IMG/VR virus record: IMGVR_UViG_3300036817_000042
Location: 1 to 40,996 of that record
DNA: 40,996 nucleotides
From: a virus
Strand: one strand, 5' to 3'
The position numbers and the translations under genes are program-made. Of the stretch, positions 6,793 to 13,435 are shown in pieces. The first letter of the stretch is position 1, and each line of letters opens with the position of its first letter. The notes beneath the pieces are model-generated. The model saw nothing but the letters and a program-made list of their open reading frames with translations, made no database searches and was not told the origin of the DNA.

Positions 6793-7566
6793 AGTAATCC
6801 GATGAAGTTCAGCGCGCCGATATGGAAGAGTAATCCAACGTCGATAGTGCGTCAAAATTGGGTAGTAAACCATTCTGGTTGAGCGCGCCACCCTAGACTA
6901 GAAACCCATTACCATACAGCGTGCCATTTATGGCAAGTAAACCAGTTGAGTACAGCGAGCCAGATTGAAACAGAAACCCAGGCGAAACGAGCGTGCCAGA
7001 CTGTAAGAGAAACCCAGCGAAACGAGCGGACCACCCACAATTAGAAATCCGATCCAGCACAGTGACCCATAGTTAGGAAACCGCCCCAGCTTAGCAAGCC
7101 GGTACTAGATAGAAACCCGTGGTGTTGAAGCGCGCCAAATTGTGATAGAAAACCAGTGCAATTAAGCGGCTTTAATCGAAGAGTAATCCACTCGTGCCTA
7201 GCGTGCCTTTATGGAATAGTAACCACCTCTCGCGCCCAGCGCGCCGCCGTGGGACAGCAATCCGGTGGATAACAGCGCGCCATCGCAGCTTAGAAATCCA
7301 GAGATACTGAGCGAACCAGCGAACCTAGAACACCAGAACGTTTAGTGCGCTACACGATGACCAGAAACCCACTCATGGCGAGCGTGTCACCTCTCGAAGA
7401 AACCCGGCAGGCCAAGCGTGCCAGCGTAACCTAGTAAACCATGTTGAAGCAGCGTGCCGCACTAATGTAGCAACCCGTGCGGAAGCAGCGCGCCCACAGG
7501 GCGTAGCAAACCAGTAAACGAAGCGCGCCAACTGTCAGCAAGAAAACCACTCATTGATAGCGTGCT
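6793..7566 (+). repeat. Array 1: alternating A/B 8-nt boxes, 18-nt period
   Basis: Forty-four 8-nt boxes in strict alternation. A = AGNAANCC (20 of 22 exact) and B = AGCGNGCC (13 of 22 exact; the rest mostly differ at one or two bases). Of 43 spacers, 31 are exactly 10 nt, eight are 9, two are 11, with one of 6 and one of 12. Spacer sequences are unrelated to one another. The base after each box is nearly always a purine. No frame is open through it: TAG, TGA and indels are frequent on both strands. The array fills the whole gap between the helix-hairpin-helix gene and 7582 and reads in the operon's direction. Function unknown. Confidence 0.9.
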
Positions 7567-7581
7567 TAACGAAAGGAAAAT

Positions 7582-7881
7582 ATGATGATTGAACTGATAC
7601 TAATAGCGACACTCATTGCCGGGACCGAGAACATACAAGTCCAAATCGGCATTGAGGATATCCAACCCGTCGGCGACTACGAATGGCCGTTGCCGCCGTG
7701 CTACTGGACCAAAAGCTGTCGCGGCCCCGATGACTATTACCAGCCGCGCGAAATCCGACCGGCCCCTTATGATCCGCGTGCGCCGCGCCGTGAGCCGTAC
7801 CGTGGCTATGGACCGCCGCCAGTCCACGAAGAACCATGGCGCGGCCCTCCGCCGTATCCGTCACCTTATCGCGGGAGGTAA
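7582..7881 (+). CDS. Exported proline/tyrosine/arginine-rich protein, 99 aa
   Basis: Begins MMIELILIATLIAGTENIQV, a short hydrophobic segment that could be a signal or anchor, without a clear cleavage site. The rest is a disordered Pro, Tyr and Arg-rich tail (EIRPAPYDPRAPRREPYRGY, ending YPSPYRGR). AAAGGA lies seven bases before ATG 7582, immediately after array 1. Only two bases separate its stop from the YqaJ start. No family recognised. Confidence 0.65.
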   Translation: MMIELILIATLIAGTENIQVQIGIEDIQPVGDYEWPLPPCYWTKSCRGPDDYYQPREIRPAPYDPRAPRREPYRGYGPPPVHEEPWRGPPPYPSPYRGR

Positions 7882-7883
7882 GC

Positions 7884-8588
7884 ATGAAGATCATCGAATG
7901 CGCGCAGTATTCGCCAGAGTGGTACAACGCCCGTATGGGGAAGCCGACGGCTTCGATGTTCCACAAGATCGTGACGCCGACCGGCCAGTTGTCGAGGCAG
8001 GCCGGTCCCTACATGTACAAGCTGCTGGCCGAGCGCCTGTTGATGGAGTCGATGCAGGATCAGCTTGGCTTTGTCGAGTGGGCCGAACGCGGCAAGCTGG
8101 AACAGCGGCACGCCGCCGCGCAATTCGAGTTCACCCACGACATCAAGCTGCGCGAGGTCGGTTTCGTGACCACTGATGACGGTCAGATCGGCTGTTCGCC
8201 AGACTACCTCTACGCCAACCGCTGCGTCGAAGTGAAATGCCCGGCCCCGTGGACGCAACTGATGTACCTGTCCGAAGGTCCCGGCGCTGACTACACGCCG
8301 CAGGTCCAGGGACAACTGATGATCGGGGAATGGGACTCCGCTCACTTCTACAGCTACCATCCTCGCATGCCGCCATATGATGCGATGCTAGGACGTGATG
8401 CCGGATACATCGGAAAGTTGGCTCACGCACTTGGCCGGTTCTTGGACGACATGAACGTCGCACACGAGCGCCTGAAGCAACTAGGCGCATACGTGCGCCT
8501 GGACGGTAATGTTCAGGGCCGGTTACCGCTGGAGCGCGCCTATCCGGAGGCGTTGCCCGAACCACTCCAGATCGAGGTTCCCGAATGA
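7884..8588 (+). CDS. YqaJ-like viral exonuclease (PD-(D/E)XK)
   Basis: 234 residues, normal for YqaJ/lambda Exo-like 5'-3' exonucleases that resect double-strand ends for an annealing partner. Motifs: PEWYNARMGKPTAS at the N-terminus, E73 in GKLEQRHAAAQFE, the catalytic core GCSPD (D107) followed by E116-V-K118 in CVEVKCPAPW, and PQVQGQLMIGEWD (about 139-151). ATG 7884 follows GGGAGG; longer frames to 7836 are unnecessary. Works with ERF at 4560. The stop overlaps the next start (ATGA). Confidence 0.92.
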   Translation: MKIIECAQYSPEWYNARMGKPTASMFHKIVTPTGQLSRQAGPYMYKLLAERLLMESMQDQLGFVEWAERGKLEQRHAAAQFEFTHDIKLREVGFVTTDDGQIGCSPDYLYANRCVEVKCPAPWTQLMYLSEGPGADYTPQVQGQLMIGEWDSAHFYSYHPRMPPYDAMLGRDAGYIGKLAHALGRFLDDMNVAHERLKQLGAYVRLDGNVQGRLPLERAYPEALPEPLQIEVPE

Positions 8589-8836
8589 AAGAGAAGTCAG
8601 AGCCGGTCACACATGAAGTCTGCATCGACGCCCGCAAGGTTGACTTCGTGGTGCGGACGATCAAGAGCATGACAATGAATCCAAATGAAGCGATGGGCGT
8701 GTTGATCGCGGCCTACATGAAAGTGTGCGAGGAATCCACACAGAATCAGATGACACAATTGGAAATGGCTGTCATCGCGCATAAGATGATCATCTCGATG
8801 GAGGATGAAACGATCCCGTCTACCAGCATGCACTGA
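8585..8836 (+). CDS. Small protein of unknown function, 83 aa
   Basis: Coupled to YqaJ by an ATGA overlap. Helical, with MNPNEAMGVLIAAYMKVCEE and MTQLEMAVIAHKMI as the main helices, and an acidic end. Last gene of the plus operon before array 2. The size and the N-terminal strand plus helices could suit a ribbon-helix-helix-type protein, but the evidence is weak. Confidence 0.65.
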   Translation: MKEKSEPVTHEVCIDARKVDFVVRTIKSMTMNPNEAMGVLIAAYMKVCEESTQNQMTQLEMAVIAHKMIISMEDETIPSTSMH

Positions 8837-8849
8837 GGCCATTGAACGA

Positions 8850-9358
8850 AGTGACCCAGCACTGTTAGCGCGCCAGTAAAGATTAGAAAACCTGAGATCA
8901 CTAGCGAACCACCTCCATTAGCAAACCGGTATAAAAAGTGGCCACTGCGCGATCAGCAAACCACACAAGAAAGCGTCAAATTTAACCTGCGCGTATTCGC
9001 ATAGGAAAGCGAGCCAAAGCAGCGAAAGCAATCCAGATGCCGGGAGCGTGCCGTGCTGTAAAGCAATCCGAGTAGCTTAGCGCGCCGTTGGAGACGAGAA
9101 ACCCAATTATTACAGCGCGTCAAATTGGTTTAGTTCACCAAAACCTCTAAGCGTGTCACAAGGCGAGAGTACACCGAACCTTTGGAGCGTACCTGCAAGA
9201 CGATAGAGAGTTGTATTAAAATCGGCATCAAAGAGTGACATATGCTATACTGATCTCGCTGTTTGACATCGTGAAATCCACCTGCGCCGACGAGGCCAAG
9301 CAACCCGGCATGCGCCAGCGTGTCACAAGTACCAAGCAACCCGCTTCGCCTTAGCGCC
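8850..9358 (+). repeat. Array 2: alternating A/B boxes, partly eroded
   Basis: About 25 boxes of the same two types as array 1, for example AGAAAACC, AGCGAACC, AGCAAACC (8884-8926) and AGCGTGCC, AGCAATCC, AGCGCGCC, AGAAACCC (9045-9103), mostly 9-11 nt apart. Order and spacing degrade at about 8977-9000 and 9200-9290. The last two pairs (from AGCAACCC at 9299 to AGCGCCCT at 9351-9358) run into the 3' end of the opposing gene. Orientation is plus, the direction of read-through from the YqaJ operon. The eroded part contains AT-rich sequence with TATACT at 9246-9251, a possible -10 without a good -35. Confidence 0.85.
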
Positions 9359-9578
9359 CTGCCAGCCACACGGACGTCCCAACGACACCAAGACAGTAGA
9401 TCGCCAAAGCCCCAAGACGATAAGCGTCGGCGTGGTCGAGCGCGAGGAACGTCAACCAGATACCTCCGATCACCGCGACCAATACAATAAGTCGCTGCGC
9501 CAGAACGGCTGTCAGCGTGCTCACCGCACCCAGCATGCCTTGCTTCCAGGCAAAGCGGGCGATGTACTCCTGCCGCAT
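9351..9578 (-). CDS. Small two-helix membrane protein, holin candidate
   Basis: 75 residues from ATG 9578, which lies 10 nt after the previous stop. Two hydrophobic segments are clear: about residues 14-40 (LGAVSTLTAVLAQRLIVLVA...) and 50-72 (GALAIYCLGVVGTSVWLAG). Size and topology fit a holin or other phage inner-membrane protein, and it is the last gene of the virion operon. A longer frame to 9737 overlaps the upstream gene by 149 nt and lacks a ribosome site. Holin is inference. Confidence 0.6.
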   Translation of the reverse strand: MRQEYIARFAWKQGMLGAVSTLTAVLAQRLIVLVAVIGGIWLTFLALDHADAYRLGALAIYCLGVVGTSVWLAGR

Positions 9579-9588
9579 GCCCTGCTGA

Positions 9589-9927
9589 TCAGCGGGCGGC
9601 GTCGAAGTCGTCGTCGTCCTCATCATCGAAGGTGATGGTTGGGGCGGCGGATCGGGCAGATTTCTTTCCGCGACCATTTCCATTCTTCTTGAACGCCGCT
9701 GCGGCGTCGCGGACGGCTGATCCTGTGAGTTCGTCATCGTTCTTATTCTCTTTGCGCAGAGCCATGAAGACGTGTTGAACGCGCGCGATGGCGATGAACG
9801 CGTTCAAGCGTTGTGGAAACGTAATATCGACCTCGTGCTTTTCCATTTCATCCAACAGCAAGCCAAGCTGCTTGTACAGCCGACTGTTGACCTTGAGTGG
9901 ATCAGCGTCTTTGTCCTTAGTTGTCAT
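9589..9927 (-). CDS. Hypothetical phage protein with acidic tail, 112 aa
   Basis: GGAAGGA precedes ATG 9927. The N-terminal 65 residues are helical (LYKQLGLLLDEMEKHEVDI, then FIAIARVQHVFMALRKENK), followed by a basic linker (KKNGNGRGKKSARS) and a strongly acidic end, D-D-E-D-D-D-D-F-D. The start overlaps the stop of the 423-aa virion protein (ATGA). Function unknown. Confidence 0.75.
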   Translation of the reverse strand: MTTKDKDADPLKVNSRLYKQLGLLLDEMEKHEVDITFPQRLNAFIAIARVQHVFMALRKENKNDDELTGSAVRDAAAAFKKNGNGRGKKSARSAAPTITFDDEDDDDFDAAR

Positions 9928-11195
9928 TGGCGTCCTTCCTGCGATTCGGCACCGCGTACACCAGCCTGGACAAGTTCGTCCAGTGTGAAAGGACCGCGCG
10001 GCAACGGCGAACGCAACTCTCGCGCCGTGCCAAGCTGTGACGCCCGCGCCAGTTCGTCAAGCGTGCGGTTGATGCCGCGACTGGCGATGCCTCCGGCCCC
10101 AGCACGCGCCGCAGCGGGGATGCCCAAACCGGCAACAGTAAACAAATGACGCAGGAAATGACTGATGTGACCCTGACCGGGTGGACCGCCAAGCGCACCA
10201 AGGATATTGCGAGTAAACCCGCCGCGATGCAGCGTTTCCAACTGCTCGCGCTCCTGCCTTGTGATCACATTGAGATTGCCGTTCCTGATCTCACGCAAAG
10301 CGCGCGCTTCATCCGGGACGACGGCGATCCGGCCGGCATCTGCATCAGATAGAATTGAGCCGACACCGCGCCGCAATGCTTCGTGCGACGATTCGTCAAC
10401 GCCGGGCCGCGTCGCGCCCCTGATGCGATTCATCAGGTTTGCTGACCGGGCATTGAGTACCTGCATGTCGTTGCCACGAATCGGTTGGCCTGGACGCAAT
10501 CCGCCGCCCGCGCTCTCGATCTCGCCGATCGTCGGCGTGTTGGTCCGCCGTATCGCCGCACGCTCTGCGCCTGCACCGCGCCCCAACGCAGCCGCACCGC
10601 CTGCGATTGCGCCGGCAACCGGCGATCCGGTGACCTCCGTGACTGCCTCACCAGTCCCGCCAGCGAGCGCGCCAGCGGTCATCCCGCGTGCGATAGTGCC
10701 GGGACCGGTCATCAGACCGACTGGATCAAGCGCACCCTCTGTCGCTGCGCCAGCGATCCGCGCGGCCGGCGTACGTCCGGTATAAGTTACCGGCACGCCG
10801 GTCCGCTGTTCGACCTCCTGTGCGATATCCGAAGTCGTCGGCAGAATGTGCCCCAGCCGCTCGCGCTCAAGCTGACGCTCTCGCAAATGCGTAGGAACGC
10901 CAAGCTGTGCCGTTGCCCAATCGACGCCGCGATTCATCAGGCCCGACACACCAGCACCCAGCGCAGAAACATCGCCGCCCAGACCCGGCACGTGCATCGG
11001 CGCACGCGCTGCGCCGGCCGCTATGCTGCCCGCAACATCTTTGACGTCCGACGTCAAGCTAGGTTGTGGCGGTTGCTGCCATAGCTCCGGCCGCTGCTGC
11101 CTGAGAATACCGATCGCCTGATCACGCGTCGCGCCCTCCGGACCAGTAATGGTGATGCTCTGGCCGCCCGGCCCCTCAAATGTGAAATCCGGCAT
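9924..11195 (-). CDS. Ala/Gly-rich virion protein, possible ejection protein
   Basis: 423 residues starting MPDFTFEGPGGQSITITGPE, an N-terminal motif seen at the start of many phage internal or ejection proteins. A glycine/alanine-rich stretch at about residues 160-215 (IARGMTAGALAGGTGEAVTE and following) could insert in membrane. Soluble helical parts follow. It is coupled to the 746-aa protein (TGATG), with GGAGGA upstream. By content and position among tail/internal genes of a podovirus-like operon, a DNA-ejection role is plausible but not shown. Confidence 0.7.
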   Translation of the reverse strand: MPDFTFEGPGGQSITITGPEGATRDQAIGILRQQRPELWQQPPQPSLTSDVKDVAGSIAAGAARAPMHVPGLGGDVSALGAGVSGLMNRGVDWATAQLGVPTHLRERQLERERLGHILPTTSDIAQEVEQRTGVPVTYTGRTPAARIAGAATEGALDPVGLMTGPGTIARGMTAGALAGGTGEAVTEVTGSPVAGAIAGGAAALGRGAGAERAAIRRTNTPTIGEIESAGGGLRPGQPIRGNDMQVLNARSANLMNRIRGATRPGVDESSHEALRRGVGSILSDADAGRIAVVPDEARALREIRNGNLNVITRQEREQLETLHRGGFTRNILGALGGPPGQGHISHFLRHLFTVAGLGIPAAARAGAGGIASRGINRTLDELARASQLGTARELRSPLPRGPFTLDELVQAGVRGAESQEGRQ

Positions 11196-13435
11196 CAGCG
11201 TATCCTCCAGCCGGGCGGCAGACCACCGCCGGTATCTGGTGCGGGCGCAGCAGGTGCTGTAGGTGCCCCGCCGCCGGGTATGCTCCAGCCGGGCGGCAAA
11301 GCCGGCGCAGCCGGAGCCGATCCCGGCGCACCGCCTCCGAAATCGCCAACCGGACGCTCAACCGCACCCTCTAACGCCCGTTGCGTTGCAGGCAGCAAGA
11401 ACAGGCCCCGAAAGTCATTAAAACCAGTGCCAGCACCATACTGTTTTTCAAGTCCGACCATTTGGCCCGCCATCAAGGTCCTGTACGTATTAGCAATGCT
11501 GGCGGTTTGCTCACCAGTATTAGCGCGATCAAGATTGCGTCCAGCCTCCATACGTTCGGTAACGCCGCCGCCGCCACTGACGACACTCTTGACGATTTCT
11601 TCACCAATGATCTGTCGCGCCGCATTGTAGTCAACAGGTGCCGTGCGTCCAGTTGCCGCTGCAACATCCTGGAATATGGCGTTGAGTGGACGTATCGAAG
11701 TCGGGTTATCGAGTTCGCGACCGAGTCGCTCCAGTGTATCGAGATGACTGATTGCAACATTGAGCGCGCGCACTTGATCGCCCTGCTTACCAACTGCAAA
11801 CGCCTTGGATGTTGCTGCCGCATTCTTCCACTGTATACCTTTGCGTGCCAGATATCGCGTTGCTTCTTCAGGCGTAAAACCATGCTGATCCTGAAGGACC
11901 TTGACGGCACCGTTGATGATGGCGGTGTCTGTCCGTTGGCCTTGTTTGCTGGCGCGAATGCCCCTTGTCGCAAGACTGAAATCACCAGTTTCGGCCAGCA
12001 ACAGAGAGCGTTCCTTGACGTCGCCGACGTCGCTTGCGGCGTGAGGATCAATCTTCAGGGCCGCACCTTCTGCCGCTACCCAACCGGGATCACTCTTTTG
12101 CTTGGCCGTTAATTCATTGCCGGCAAGAACATACTGCATACGTTGGGTCATTTCCGGACTAATCTTCTCCATCGCCGGCATGATCATGTTCATTCGCTTG
12201 GCAACGGCTTCATTGTCATCGCCGCTTGGTAGGTTTGGACTGCTTAACACATTGTTGTAATAGTCCGTCAGCTTGTCCTCTTCTCTTTGCGCGGCCTCAT
12301 TTGAGTGCGGCTGTGTCGTTGGGAACGGATTTCTGCTTCCCAGATGCCCCATGAACATCCGCGTTGCCGCGCTGCGAATGGCGCTGTTGTAAGGCGCGGG
12401 AAACTCTGGCATGCCGTCCGCCGTCGCGGGTACTCCCGCCGGTCCCGGCGCTGCTCCCGGCGCAGCAGTCCCAGCAGGTGTTGCCGCCTTTGGTGCTACC
12501 GGCCTGTCCGGCTGAAGATTGCGGTCATCAGCCTCCGCATCGCGATCTGCCTTCGTACTCTGTGCGCTGACCTTCCACGCATCCAAGCCCTTAGCATGTC
12601 GCGCATCGATGACGCGCTGGACCTCTCCATAGCCGCCATTATGAAGCGCACGCAACAGTTCATCATCCTGATACTTGCGCGCCGTGGCTTCCAACTGATG
12701 CTTCAATTCCTCTTCATTGAATTTTGCGCTCTCCGGTCCATATGAAATAAACACTTTGGAAAAGTCGGCAAATTCTTCCTGTAACCGCTCAAGCATTTCC
12801 TCATGTTGCTGCTTGGCCTGTTCGTGCAGCATCTTGGACGACTGCATATAGCCTTTGACAAAGGCATTGATCGTACTGGCACGCAGACCAATCAAATTGC
12901 GCGCCATCCCCTTGATCGGGTTCGATCCGCTCTGCATGAAGAAACCGAGCACCTGTCGCATCAGCGCATTCACGTCCTGATGCTGCGGCATCCATGGCGA
13001 CGGCGCGAGGCCAGGATAGCGGAACGATCCGAGCAACGCCAAATCCGGCTTGCCCCAATCGTGCGGCCGATACGGTCCCTGACTGGGGATGAAAGGCTGA
13101 TACCGCTGCGGACGCTGTGGTCGCGGCGTTTCTGGTTGAGCTTCGACCGGACGTCCGAAGTCAATCGGGCGCTGCCGCCCGGCGAGCGCGGGAAGTGACG
13201 GACTGAAGCGCGTCGTCGGCGCGCGCTGTGGCGGCGTAAGAGGCGATGTACCGAATGCGCCGGGGTCCATCTGGCCTTGGTCCGGCGGCGGCTGTGGCTG
13301 CGCATTGCCATCCGTCAACGTGAGCGATGCCGTACGCTGTGGCGCATTCTCCGAATCAAACAGGGCGCGAAGTCGCTCATCGCTGCGTTCCTCATTCGCG
13401 GCGCTGGCATAGGCTTGGTCGAGGTCAAACGGCAT
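11195..13435 (-). CDS. Large virion protein, probable internal/ejection protein
   Basis: 746 residues from ATG 13435 (AGGGACG upstream, TGATG overlap with the 789-aa gene). Features: Pro/Gln-rich disordered N-terminus, a long helix around residues 185-250 (KMLHEQAKQQHEEMLERLQE...), a Pro/Ala linker (about 320-350), a helical body, and a Gly/Pro-rich C-terminus ending in P-P-G-W-R-I-R. The repeated P-P-G-W-[SR]-I-x motif near the C-terminus also appears 25 residues earlier. Architecture suits a podovirus internal core protein. No enzymatic motif seen. Confidence 0.7.
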   Translation of the reverse strand: MPFDLDQAYASAANEERSDERLRALFDSENAPQRTASLTLTDGNAQPQPPPDQGQMDPGAFGTSPLTPPQRAPTTRFSPSLPALAGRQRPIDFGRPVEAQPETPRPQRPQRYQPFIPSQGPYRPHDWGKPDLALLGSFRYPGLAPSPWMPQHQDVNALMRQVLGFFMQSGSNPIKGMARNLIGLRASTINAFVKGYMQSSKMLHEQAKQQHEEMLERLQEEFADFSKVFISYGPESAKFNEEELKHQLEATARKYQDDELLRALHNGGYGEVQRVIDARHAKGLDAWKVSAQSTKADRDAEADDRNLQPDRPVAPKAATPAGTAAPGAAPGPAGVPATADGMPEFPAPYNSAIRSAATRMFMGHLGSRNPFPTTQPHSNEAAQREEDKLTDYYNNVLSSPNLPSGDDNEAVAKRMNMIMPAMEKISPEMTQRMQYVLAGNELTAKQKSDPGWVAAEGAALKIDPHAASDVGDVKERSLLLAETGDFSLATRGIRASKQGQRTDTAIINGAVKVLQDQHGFTPEEATRYLARKGIQWKNAAATSKAFAVGKQGDQVRALNVAISHLDTLERLGRELDNPTSIRPLNAIFQDVAAATGRTAPVDYNAARQIIGEEIVKSVVSGGGGVTERMEAGRNLDRANTGEQTASIANTYRTLMAGQMVGLEKQYGAGTGFNDFRGLFLLPATQRALEGAVERPVGDFGGGAPGSAPAAPALPPGWSIPGGGAPTAPAAPAPDTGGGLPPGWRIR

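Noticed and set aside
6793-7566. Array 1 as a decayed gene for a six-residue repeat protein (minus strand gives G-[FL]-L-x-x-x-G-[TAS]-L)
   Set aside because: The 18-nt period equals six codons and the minus-strand reading looks like a beta-helix, but stops (TAG) and 9- or 11-nt spacers break the frame throughout. Spacer codons show no amino-acid preference. I keep a non-coding reading, though it should be tested in relatives.
6793-7566. CRISPR array
   Set aside because: Repeat units are only 8 nt and alternate between two types, spacers are 10 nt, and no cas gene is present.
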